DNA from: Agrocybe praecox | Lineage: Eukaryota > Basidiomycota > Agaricomycetes > Agaricales > Agrocybaceae | Direction: 5' to 3' | DNA: 64,000 bases | NCBI GenBank assembly: GCA_964017145.1 | Contig: OZ024843.1 | Coordinates: 1,107,001 to 1,171,000 of the forward strand | Shown: positions 1 through 12,053 of the stretch, piece by piece | How the letters are laid out: the number at the start of each line of letters is the position of its first letter | Numbering within the stretch: position 1 is the first letter of the stretch | Position numbers and translations under genes: made by a program | The notes under the pieces: generated by a model | The model's input: the letters and a program-made list of their open reading frames with translations, nothing else | Database searches by the model: none | What the model was told of the DNA's origin: nothing

Positions 1-2
1 TC

Positions 3-305
3 ACTGCAGTAGAAAGTTCAAAGACAGCAAGCCAAACTGACGAAAAATGCGAGGCCATACGGAAGGAGCTTTATCTGCCACCGCCAGGCCTCGATAATGA
101 ACGCAACCCAAACCTAACAGACAGACTCGAAGGTAAGTTTGCGTCACCAAAATGATTTGAAACCAACATCACCCTCCTTCACGCGCAAGTAGCATACGTG
201 AAAGTAGAAAAATGGTATGCAGCTACATTCGACCACGGATTGCGTGGATTCCTCGAAAACGAGCCGACCTACGAAATCACAGCAGGCTGGTGCCCGAGCC
301 AGTGA
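3..305 (+). CDS. 3' end of an unidentified protein gene (partial)
   Basis: The window opens inside an open frame (reading from base 3) that ends at a good donor, G|GTAAGT, at 132/133. An acceptor at 207 (GTAG) restores the same frame into an exon reading KWYAATFDHGLRGF and stopping at TGA 303-305. The exon-intron-exon frame agreement and the hydrophilic, ordinary composition suggest the C-terminus of a real plus-strand gene. I do not recognise the protein. An overlapping frame, open from 217 to 435, also looks protein-like, so the last exon could be different (an acceptor at 221 would also keep frame). The 5' part lies outside the window. Confidence 0.4.
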
Positions 306-870
306 TATCACTGGTAACGAACTTCGCACAGACGAGATTGCCAAAGAAGCCAACGACCTCATTTGGTCTACATCAATCGAAACAACGCAAGCGAACGCAA
401 TCCGCAGGGTGAAGGAGTGTACACAGAAGGGTTAGAGGCACAGGACTCCAAAAATTGGTGGATTCGCAATCTTGAGCAAACTGTCGGGTTCACCCACACG
501 CCCGACAAAAGGTTAACCAACACACCCAGCTCGTGGACACGCATACCCATCATTGCGCTGGTGTTCACGAAAGGGATATCGGGAGTTTGATTGAAGAAGG
601 GGTAGTATCGTGGATGGTCATGATACACCGCTGCAATACAAAATTGTGACATCCCACCTGAACCAGCCGTGACATCAAGTGACAATTTTTAGTCTCCGCC
701 CGATCATTTTGACGCCCAAAACTTGCCTAAAACGAATAAAGAGACTTCGGAAGTAAAAAAAAAACTACACACAACTATGACTGTACGTTTTCTTCCGTCA
801 TGAATTCGCGGACCTTTGCTTGACGTAATTATATTCTTTTGCCTCCACTAATCGTCCATCATGAGGTATT
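306..870. other. intergenic stretch, no supported gene
   Basis: Only short overlapping frames on both strands, none with a recognisable motif or a consistent splice pattern. It separates the partial plus-strand gene from the convergent tyrosinase gene, so it presumably holds both 3' ends. Confidence 0.5.
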
Positions 871-2202
871 TTAGGCGCCTGCAGTGATGACTTCATGATC
901 AAGCGTAGGTTTGGCGTAGGTGTAACAATTTTCCCTGGTATGAATGTCCATAACGTCTCGAATTTTTACTGACTTGCCAATACTACCCATCGACAAGGTG
1001 TAGTCAGGGGTAACATTGTCGAACGGCGCAATGGTGGTCGATCGACCAGATATCTGGTACATGCGGGTCTTTGGGTCGATGTTTTGCCATTTCCACCAGA
1101 TATAGTCCAGGTTCGCATGGTGCAGGTAGAAAATTGGATCTAACAAATTCGTCAGTATTAGTCACTGGCTAAGATCTGGGACGCGAATACTTACCACCTG
1201 CACTCGTATAAAAGTCGCTCATGTCTCCGCCAACCGACAAATGACCACCAACGTGCATCTTATGTTGATGAGGTTGTGGCCCACCTTCCAGCTCCTTACG
1301 GAATAATTCGTATGTAGGCTGTATTGTGGCGTTCAACCGCGCAGCCTCGGTAATATACTCAACAGCAGCGGTCCCATTCAATCCGCGAACAAGGCAATGG
1401 TCGGTCACAAGAAACCTCGGACCAAGTCTGAGGGTATAATTGGCGAAGGGTCCATCTTGAACACAACCAAGGTATGGGTTGTAGGTCAAGGAAGGGCTGA
1501 TCCCCCCAGGAGGAGCAATATATGTCCCGGGGACGCCATTTCCTCCAAACCCAGTGCTTGGGTCCCAGATCGGTGAATCGAGGTACCTGGTCGGGGTAGG
1601 CAGTGTCAACCTTTAATTATGCAACCAAAGAAGGGAGGTACTTGCGATTCAGGCGATTGAGTATCAAGGGTCCAATCCCAGTATCTTGAAATGGAATCAG
1701 ATAATAAAAATATATCAACGAACGCTACCTACGGGTTTGCTCCTCTATAACCGCACTCGTTGCGTAAAGCCAATTCAAACGATTTGACGAATTGCCTGTG
1801 GAATGGTAGGAACTGGCCCTGTATCGTTGCAATGTCAGCTAAGCATCTACCTTCTTACTACTGGATTCACATACCACGTTATGTACGCTATCAGCGATAG
1901 ATATATGGTGAGCCTGAAATTCGTCAAATCTCGTCCTGGCTTCTTTCATGACAGGATTTTGGGCGGGCAAGGATTGAAGGCATTTCACAGCCTCGATATA
2001 GTCGTGTTTCTCGTGGTCGCTCAATGTTCTCCTATCGAACGTCAAGTTATCATTTAAACAAACAAACCTTGAGGAAAAAAACCGAGTACCATTCTCGTCG
2101 GACAAGAGGGTCAATGCACTTGTTGTGCATCCCCATTGGCACCTCTTGAGAAAGGCCGAGAGACGCAACAAACAATACAGCGAAAGACGCCAGACAACGC
2201 AT
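871..2202 (-). CDS. secreted tyrosinase-like type 3 copper oxidase
   Basis: Oxidises phenols or catechols to quinones with a two-copper centre. I join six exons: 2202-2090, 2031-1875, 1818-1733, 1684-1646, 1586-1195 and 1139-871, giving 351 residues with every phase consistent. The N-terminus MRCLASFAVLFVASLG is a signal peptide, so the protein is probably secreted. Copper site A is seen as FQAHH, VHN and FLPFHRQFVKSFE, followed by ECGYRG and PYWDW. Copper site B is seen as HKMHVGGH and DPIFYLHHANLDYIWWKWQ. This is a short form without the long C-terminal tail of mushroom PPO-type enzymes. The start is ATG 2202; the longer reading from 2213 uses a non-ATG start in a frame that breaks the signal peptide. 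Intron 4 (1645-1587) begins with GC (GCAAGT), the only way to keep frame between TQSPES and YLDSP. No disabling change is seen. Confidence 0.93.
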
Positions 2203-2516
2203 CGCAAGAGCAAAACGAGGAATTTGTGGATAAGCTCCTAGTGTCGAGCAGACATCGAGGCCATTCCATAGAGCTAAATACCTTTCAAATCATTAATATT
2301 CACACATCATGACAGTCGTCGGGAAGTTCTGAGCATGTCAGCGCCTAATTTGATCCTCACTGGGCTTCGTTCATTGATGTTCACGCTACTGTGCATCCAA
2401 CGGATTGTGAGAAGTCGTCATTTTAGCGAGTAGTCTCCACTCGATCGAAAAAAATTGACGGCCGAAAAGAAAAAAAACTTAATAAACAATTGTGAAGGCA
2501 AAATGATCAAAACTAA
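2203..2516. other. tyrosinase upstream region
   Basis: Lies between the tyrosinase start and the tRNA gene. No conserved motif or ORF is convincing; it should contain the tyrosinase promoter. Confidence 0.4.
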
Positions 2517-2588
2517 AACCGACGGAGAGGGTCGAACTCTCAACCTCTGCCTTAGGAAAGCAACGCGCTACCATTGCGCCACGACGGC
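2517..2588 (-). tRNA. tRNA-Arg (anticodon CCT, reads AGG)
   Basis: On the minus strand the sequence folds as a 72-nt cloverleaf without an intron. The D arm is GCGC-AATGGTA-GCGC. The anticodon arm is TTGCT-TTCCTAA-GGCAG (anticodon CCT). The variable loop is AGGTT and the T arm is GAGAG-TTCGACC-CTCTC. A-box-like TGGCGCAATGG and B-box-like AGTTCGACCCT are present, and T runs follow the 3' end as an RNA polymerase III stop. The acceptor stem is GCCGTCG against CGTCGGT, which leaves one U-U mismatch (positions 5:68) and a G-U first pair, so reduced function cannot be excluded. Confidence 0.88.
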
Positions 2589-3480
2589 TTCGACATCTTT
2601 TCACAGGTTGTTAGTCAGTCACTGTACTATTAGTGAACCAACGCACTCCGTGGAGATATCGTAACGAGTATATATATAGCACGTAGGCGCTCAAAAGCCA
2701 ATACTATGAGTTAAAGCGGAGCGAGAATTGAAATAAAAACACAATCATCTACCAAGTCTTTTGATCAAAGCACCAGAAGCACACAATATGCTCAATGTCA
2801 GAGGATCAGTGGATTATTTAATAACGGGAATGACTTGAATTACGTTGCCCAAGATAGAGGGCGTTAAAACGTCGGGACTCTTTCTTAGATCACGTTACCA
2901 CTAGTATCAAATTCACCAGAAGTCTAGAGAGCAAGAGACCAATAAGTAAGGTTATCGACTCTTATTACCCTTACCCTCTTTTTCCTCCTCTTCTCTTGCT
3001 GTTCCCTCTACTATCCACCTTCCTATGTCTTCTCTCTTCTTCGCCTTTCTTGAAGGCACAGGGACCATCATGCACGCCATAAAACTATGGACAGTAGCCT
3101 CTTACTGTGAGTCGGAAGTGCAAATAGTTTGAAATATCGAATGGTCTACCATATTCAAGTGATCGCAAGAAAAGTTCATAAAAAAAATGTGTATTAGTAT
3201 GGGTTGACCTGGACGGTAAAAGCTCAAGAATTGCAATGATTTTTGCATAAAGTAAAAGGAGAGGCGATCAAAAATTACTTGTACTGAAACGAGGGTGGGA
3301 GGGAGGTGAAGAACGAGTAAAGTACAGAGTCACTACTTGATCGCTGCACAATAATGCAGGCTTAGGGTTGCTCGGCTGGATGCCGGGGCCGGCCGTTCCG
3401 TTAGACCCCGTGCTATCCACATCCACTCCTGATTATGCCACAGCAGCGACCTCGAGACCACGCCTGCAAGTATAATCGAC
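2589..3480. other. intergenic stretch, pyrimidine-rich in part
   Basis: No supported gene. A CT-rich run lies around 2960-3040 and AT-rich sequence elsewhere. The position beside a tRNA gene is a usual landing site for retroelements, but I found no paired terminal repeats that would prove one. The 5' end of the HNH gene downstream may extend into the last 60 bases. Confidence 0.4.
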
Positions 3481-4930
3481 AGAGAACCACGAGATCTCTC
3501 TTACAAGTATCGTGTTAATAGGGCTGACCCCAACAAAGGAAGATGCCTGGTACAGAATGTGCCAACTAACTTCGTTATCGAGTATTGCCATGTTGTGCCT
3601 CGAAGGTATTGGCAGGAAAAACATAAGGAATTGGTACGCAGCTGTGTTGTTGTTTGACTTGCAAAAATCTCACTACCTTCATACCTAGCTCAACTCGCTG
3701 GAGTGGTACTGGAAAATGCGTAACAACACATTGAATCTTGATACCCGCCGAAACATATTCCCTGGTGCGCCCTGATTTCCTCACATTGGTTGCAGCTTGT
3801 TAATTAGTGCATCTAAATAGCTGGTGCCGCATTCCATCATATGTGTGATACCGGTTGTTTTGTCTTGACTCCGTCAGAAAATATCGTTGATATATATTAT
3901 GACAGTCTAGTTGCTTTCAGGGCCGACAGAGATATGTTTCTGCGCATCGAAGTAAGGGCGGCTCAATTTCCAGAAGGTTACTGAGAAAGAAGTACTGATA
4001 TCTGTTTTGCATAGGATACAACTCCGGCCAATGAAGTAAGGGCTTCACTGGAGTTGTATGAGAACGAAGTACTGATATCTGGTGTGAATAGGGCCGCCGC
4101 ACTTTTGAATATAATCTCGTACCGCTCCAGAATATGAATAACCTTGTGTTTCTCCGAATGGACGCTGATAATGATACTGCACCCGCCAATGATGGGATTC
4201 ACATTCATCGGTACCCGTTCAACACACTCCCCACCCTTGTCAGCCACATTCACCCAAAATTCGCCATCGTTTCGGCCGGCCTCCAGATGTCTAGATTAAA
4301 ACGCGAGAAACTTCAAACTATCTTGCAGACAATCCCCATACTCTCGAACATTTACCAAATATATTTGGCTTGGCGGGCACCACGCGATGAGGAAGCAGAA
4401 AATGAAGCTTCCTATTGGCCACCCTATGAACCCAGGCGTGGCGATGATGGGGCCAGTGACAACGGAAGTGGGGGCGATGATCCCAATGACCCAGACTATG
4501 AAGATCGCACGGAGAAAGGGAGAATTGGTGGCAAGAAAAGACAGATGCCCGAATCCCCGACGCCCAGTCGTGCTGGAGGCTCTAGCAGGATGAGGCGCGC
4601 CCTTGACAAACCTATGGAATCAGACCATGTATCACAAGGTTTAAAGCGTAAGAAATCAATCAACCTTTCTCATAGGTCAGTTGTCGAGCATACACGCAAA
4701 ATGGGAAAGGCTGGGTGGGATGAAGATGCTCTCAAGAAATGGTCCCGCAACTGTCAACCTCTTGATTATGTTGAGCTTCCTGTCAATATGGTGGGCTCTG
4801 TATGTATTTGAACAGCGACCGGAAGCAACACTTGTGAAATTTGTGACCTACTTATCATGCTTGAACTTTGACATGTTGGCTCAGCTCAATGTAGTATCAA
4901 CAACTTCCTTCTTTTACGCATATACAGATC
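3479..4930 (+). repeat. direct duplication unit (HNH gene), partner at about 8037-9470
   Basis: From the segment encoding REPRDLSYKYR to about 120 bp past the stop codon, this sequence matches 8037-9470 nearly base for base, including all introns. Divergence starts abruptly upstream of both, so one edge of the duplicated unit falls at or inside the first coding exon. Confidence 0.85.
3481..4811 (+). CDS. HNH-nuclease-like fungal protein, copy 1
   Basis: Basidiomycete family with an N-terminal HNH (HNH_2-type) fold of unknown cellular role. Exons: about 3481-3633, 3689-3764, 3821-3951, 4015-4035 and 4092-4811, all in frame. HNH signatures are CLVQNVP then EYCHVVPRRYW (first His), MRNNTLNLDTRRN (Asn) and AGAAFHHMCDTG (last His). 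Further on come LVSHIHPKFAIVSAG, typical of this family, and an acidic then basic linker (DDPNDPDYEDRTEKGR, GGKKRQ). The C-terminal half is low-complexity and charged. The 5' end is unsettled: the frame is closed by TGA at 3430-3432 and no in-frame ATG lies before the HNH motif, so an upstream exon is needed or the gene is 5'-truncated. The 21-nt fourth exon sits between two introns that look like copies of each other. No premature stop is seen from 3481 onward. Confidence 0.7.
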
Positions 4931-6279
4931 AAGGTTCGATGCTACACGTTATTTGAATTGTTTATTATCTACATACTTTCTTAAATACCAACATAAACAT
5001 GATTGAAATTGAAATCGACGCCTCGCCAGCTATTTTGTACGGAGGCGCGCTTTCGCAGCTCGAGCTCCATACGACGAAGACGTCGATTGTTTCCTGTCTA
5101 AGCCGATATCAGCATTCGTCAGAGAGCTGCACAGTATTACTCTACCTTGTTGACTCAGGCCCTATGCTTGTGTTAGCGCGTCATCGACCTTGAGAGGGTA
5201 CTGACTGCTGTTGGGTAGAAGGCGTTCAAGCGGGTACATTTAATAATTTAGGATACGGATACTAACAAGTGGCGCGTGTGCGATCTACAGCCCAAATTTG
5301 TATCATTTAAGACGTCGATTGCAAAAAGAATCCGCGGCCGACTCTGGCACCAGGACCACCAGTAGATTCTGGACCATTCCCTCTCGACGCCCTCTGAAAC
5401 TTGTCATATCCATCTTCCCACTCTTCCTGCCCGTCTTCCCATCCTGCTGCCTATCATTTCCCTCTTCCACCACTCTGATCGCCGCCGTCCTCCTCCGAAG
5501 GTAGAGTAATCGGATTATCTCATCTTCATTCACGATTAACCACCCACGTCGGCAGCGCTCCAAGTCACATGTACGGTATGCAAAGACTGCACGGCTAAGG
5601 GTATATGTCGAGCAAGACTCGAATCCTGCGGTATCGACTATCATCGCTAACCGAGACCATCATCAGCTAGATGAACATACACAGCCGGGCTCCAGCCGAC
5701 TCAGCTGTCAAAAGCCAAGGTGCTGAAACGACGACCCATGAACACACACCACGACAGACGGGCAATGGATTGAGTTCATGAGGAGGAAGGTTGAGTGGTG
5801 GACCCGTGTGGTTGTGCTACTGGCAACGAGAGTAACTGCCCTCAATAGGACGTGTCGGTAGAGGATTGGTGTTTAGAACGAATATGGGTGCTGCGAGAAA
5901 ATTCCGAAGAAAACTAGGTGAAGCTGAAGGAGGTCGCGGTTGTCCAGACGATGCTATAGAGGCAGCGAAGAAGGCTTCATGTGCATGTCGATGAGTATAG
6001 TTGGCAAGGATGGTCTGCACATCATAGACGAGGTAACTGCTGTAAGTCTTTGATATCGATCGGTTGATATTAGTTAAAAAAGAAAAATTCAAATAGAACA
6101 CATGTCAAGAACGTACAATTTACTAGTCGATCGTCGAAATAATTCGCGTACGCCCTGTAAAATCAAAAAAAAAACACTTGAGTTGACATATGCGTCAAAA
6201 GGATAATGGCGCGTACCCAAAGTCCTAATTTGATGGGCTATTGTTGACGATGGAGTTGACGACAACTAATCTAGCACTG
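4931..6279. other. intergenic stretch between HNH copy 1 and the hydrolase remnant
   Basis: Short open frames occur at 4999-5193 (plus), 5298-5504 (plus), 5303-5644 (minus) and 5817-6101 (minus) without recognisable motifs. The last could be the decayed C-terminal exon of the alpha/beta hydrolase, but I could not align it to that family. Confidence 0.4.
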
Positions 6280-7550
6280 AGGTTATGTTAGTTTTTGGTA
6301 CAAAATGAGAAATGGGAGTCGTACCATCGAGGAAGAAGGAAGGTGCCCCTCGACAGATTGGATCGTGAATGGGAAAGAACGAGCAAACACCGTAGCCATA
6401 GATTTAACAGTGTTAATGGCCGAGTTACGGCCACTAAATAAATCTGCTTGACTAAACCAGCCTTGTCGAATCGAGAACATGTACTTCAGTAACACGATTT
6501 AAAAATGCCTGCTTGATGTCAACTCACCACAGGAGCGTTGAATCCTTCGTTAGCCAGTAAGTTCATAAAGGCCGACAACGCCTTATCCGATATGGGCGAT
6601 GCTTATGGAATCTGGAGTCATTAAGGATTGAACACAAAAACAAATGAACTAACCACCACCACAAGTCCCAATGAGTAAAATTCGCGAAGGATCGACATGC
6701 CAATGATGGACAACATGCGTATACGCGGGTAAAGCATCGAGTAAGTGTGCCGGATGACTTGATTCTGATGTCAGTCGGTAGTCGACAGCTTTTGCCTAAC
6801 ATCAGCCATCTTTTAACGCTTGACTAGAAAGAGAGAACTCACATATAATCTTCCGTACACAAGATTTCTACCTGGGCAGAGTAGATGAAATAAGCGACAA
6901 ACTTTGGATAGTTTGCGAGGTACGTCTAAGAAAACATCAGCATTTCGTTAAGTATTTGCGCACTCGAAACTTACCAGAATCGCTAATCGCTAATTGCCTC
7001 ACCGGCATTGCCCATAGTATACCCACCGCCTCATCCACCTCCACAAAAAATATGCCAAAAGACTATTATCTTCGCGTTCTTGGGCCACAAATACGCTGGT
7101 ACATGTATCGGGATCCGGGAAAACTTTCACATCATCTGCTTGGAGATGGACTATACAATATGCAGGCTCCAACCAGCGAAATGACATCTCCTTCGGCTTG
7201 TTCTGTGGCACCTCGACGGTCTTGTCGCTCGCCGGCGTGTCCATTCTATCCCGCAGCACGAATTTATGCGAACAAGCTTCCGGGCGAGTTTGACATCTAT
7301 CGATTCTCGGAGTGTCCATGAATCTCGCGGACGTGGTCGCACAAGATAGAATAATGTCTATGCTGGAATGAGGAATATAAGCGAGGCTGCTTGACATATC
7401 ACATATAGTCCTTTGTACGGTTGTCTGGACGTTTTCGGGGGCTTTCGCATTTCGACTGGGGTAAGATTGTGTAAAGCCGTGGGCATCTTGGTTGTTGACG
7501 CTTTCATCGTAAAGTAGACTGCTGGGAGCTTTATTTGAGGTCCTGGACAT
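6280..7550 (-). pseudogene. decayed alpha/beta-hydrolase-3 (steryl-acetylesterase/lipase-like) gene
   Basis: Pieces of an alpha/beta-hydrolase-3 fold appear in order on the minus strand. They are an N-terminal stretch ending SFRWLEP; RIPIHVPAYLWPKNAKIIV, the strand before the oxyanion loop; GGGYTMGNAGEAISD; YLANYPKFVAYFIYSA; AVDYRLTSESSHPAHLLDA, the usual DYRLAPE...P..LLDA block; HHWHVDPSRILLIGTCGG, the nucleophile elbow; and ALSAFMNLLANEG. Damage: an extra C near 7118 shifts frame before RIP; a 21-nt insert containing TGA (7031-7033) splits the His from the GGG of the HGGG motif; exon phases then fail before YLANYP. The elbow reads GTCGG where GDSAGG is normal, so the nucleophile codon (6661-6663) is Cys. 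Introns are recognisable (donor at about 6655, for example). I infer a pseudogene; a strongly rearranged live gene is less likely. Confidence 0.6.
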
Positions 7551-8029
7551 CGTTAACTCGTCGGTGATCTCAGGTACTTTAACACAATTATATGACTGTT
7601 CACGACGTTGGCTGGTAGGATACTGTTATTTGTCGCAGTTTCATGGGGCGATGAGTACTTGAAATCTGGCTGGTACTAATTGGTGGCAATGACGCAAAGA
7701 GCAATTGACGGATGCATATCTCGAGACCGCGCGGCGCAGTTCCTCCATGAAGGGTAGCATGCTGATATTTGCTACAGTTGCAAACATGCAATCAAGCATC
7801 CTGTGTTCTGAAATATTGTGGACTTTGGTGGTGGTTGTAGTATTTACTATTTAAGTAAACTTGAGGAGTTTGAGCTCTTTAGTACTCTACCCGAGAGTCG
7901 AGACCGGACGTTGTCACATGGATTGCCTGTGATAGCGAGGTCACGCGTGTTCCGAGACTCGAGACTCGACGATCGCGTCAACTTCTTGGGTGGGATCCTC
8001 GATTCCTCTCCGTTCGAAGGATTCAGATA
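7551..8029. other. intergenic stretch before HNH copy 2
   Basis: An open plus-strand frame (7818-8030) ends exactly where the HNH copy 2 ATG begins, but its translation has no recognised motif. Nothing else is supported. Confidence 0.35.
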
Positions 8030-9366
8030 ATGTCCAGAGAGCCACGAGATCTCTCTTACAAGTATCGTGTTGATAAGGCTGACCCCAACAACGGTTGATG
8101 TTTGGTACAGAATGTGCCAACTAACTTCGTTATCGAGTATTGCCATGTTATTCCTCGAAGGTACTGGCAGGAAAAACATAAGGAATTGGTACGCAGCTGT
8201 GTTGTTGTTTGACTTGCAAAAATCTCACTACTTTCATACCTAGCTCAACTCGCTGGAGTGGTACTGGAATATGCGCAACAACACATTAAATCTTGATACC
8301 CGTCAAAACATATTCCCTGGTGCGCCCTGATTTCTTCACATTGGTTGCAGCTTGTTACTTAGTACATCTAAATAGCTGGTGCCGCCTTCCATCATATGTT
8401 TGATACCGGTCGCTTTGTCTTGACTCCATCAAAAAATATCGTTGATGTATATTTTGGCAGTCTAGATATTATTGACTTCACTACCGATAGAGATATGTTT
8501 CCGCGCATCGAAGTAAGGGCGATTCAATTTCCAGAAGCTTACTGAGAATGAAGTACTGATATCTGATTTGTATAGAATACAATTCCGGCCAATGAAGTAG
8601 GGGCTTCACTAGAGTTGTATGAGAACGAAGCACTGATATCTGGTGTGAATAGGGCCGCCACACTTTTGAATATAAACTCATACCGCTCAAGAATATGGAT
8701 AACCTTGTGTTTCCCCGCATAGACGCCAATAATGATGATCCACCCGCCAATGACGGCATTCACAATCATTGGTACCCGTTCGACACACTCCCCACCCTTG
8801 TCAGCCACATTCACCCAAAATTTGCCATCGTTTCAGCCGGCCTCCAGATGGCTAAATTAAATCGCGAGGAACGTCAAACCATTTGGCAGACAAACCCCAT
8901 ACTCTTGAAGATTTGGCGAATATATTTGGCTTGGTGGGCACCACGTGATGAGGGATATGAAAACAATGACTCCTATTGGCCACCCTATGAACCTGGCAAT
9001 GATGACTCCGGTGACAACGAAAATGGGGGGGATGATCCCAATGACCCAGACTATGAAGATCGCACAGAGAAAGGGAGAATTGGTGGTAAGAAAAGACAGA
9101 TGCCCGAATCCCCGACGTCCAATCGTGCTGGAGGCTCTAGCAGGATGAGGCGCGCCCTTGACAAACCTATGGAATCAGACCATGTGTCACAAGGTTTAAA
9201 GCGTAAGAAATCAAGCAATCTTTCTCATAGGTCAGTTGTCGAGCATACACGCAAAATGGGAAAGGCTGGGTGGGATGAAGATGCTCTCAAGAAATGGTCC
9301 CGCAACTGTCAACCTCTTGATTATGTTGAGCTTCCTGTCAATGTGGGGGGCTCTGTATGTTTTTGA
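8030..9366 (+). pseudogene. HNH-nuclease-like gene, copy 2, with early stop
   Basis: Direct duplicate of the gene at 3481-4811 with the same introns. It starts with ATG 8030-8032 and reads SREPRDLSYKYR, then hits TGA at 8096-8098, where copy 1 has AGA, immediately before CLVQNVP and the HNH motif. Downstream the copy is otherwise open: EYCHVIPRRYW, MRNNTLNLDTRQN, AGAAFHHMFDTG and the long last exon with SHIHPKFAIVSAG. An acceptor at 8107-8110 (TACAG) could in principle splice past the stop, so a shortened product is possible. The last exon ends at 9366 with the same acidic/basic linker as copy 1. Confidence 0.7.
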
Positions 9367-9768
9367 ACGGCGACTGGAAGCAACACTTGTGAAATTTGTG
9401 ACTGACTTATATCATGCTCGAGCCTTGACCTGTTGACTCAGCTCATATGTAGTATCAACAACTTCCTTTCTTTTTACATTAATATCATTGATCTTGATAT
9501 TTGCAAGAATGGTTTGGAGCTTCATCGGAATGGAAAATGTCGATTAAAAGTATTTTCCTCGTCGAAATTGAATTTCTTCATTTCGTCCTCATCTTCCAAT
9601 TTTCCCTACTCAAACCTTTTTACAAAATTTTAGAAAGGCGCCATGCCATACCCCAAAGTTGATACGGAGCGAGGCTGCAACTTGTAATCATACAATTTAA
9701 TATCGAACATATTGGATACATGACATTATACGCTCGGTTCATTTTATGTTTTTCATAACTCTGAAAAA
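9367..9768. other. intergenic stretch, convergent 3' ends
   Basis: Holds the 3' flank of HNH copy 2 (still similar to copy 1 until about 9470) and the 3' end of the dehydrogenase gene. No other supported feature. Confidence 0.5.
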
Positions 9769-11938
<2,170 letters not shown>

Positions 11939-12053
11939 AGTGTGGCAGGGGATGATGGTGGTCAAAAATGAAGTGAAGCTTGGACAGGAGCTGACTTTAT
12001 GTGCGTAATAACGGAGCCATACTTAAGCTCGCGCTGCCGTGGACTCGCACGGA

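Noticed and set aside
1587..1645. A GT-AG intron starting at 1641 in the tyrosinase gene
   Set aside because: It leaves phase 0 where the next exon needs phase 2. The GC donor at 1645 is the only one that joins the conserved blocks.
2940..3060. Possible solo LTR next to the tRNA gene
   Set aside because: No TG...CA ends with a matching target duplication could be located.
5560..5660. Cys-rich reading CTVCKDCTAKGIC on the plus strand, reminiscent of a Zn2Cys6 cluster
   Set aside because: Spacing does not match the six-Cys pattern, the basic residues are missing and the frame closes at once.
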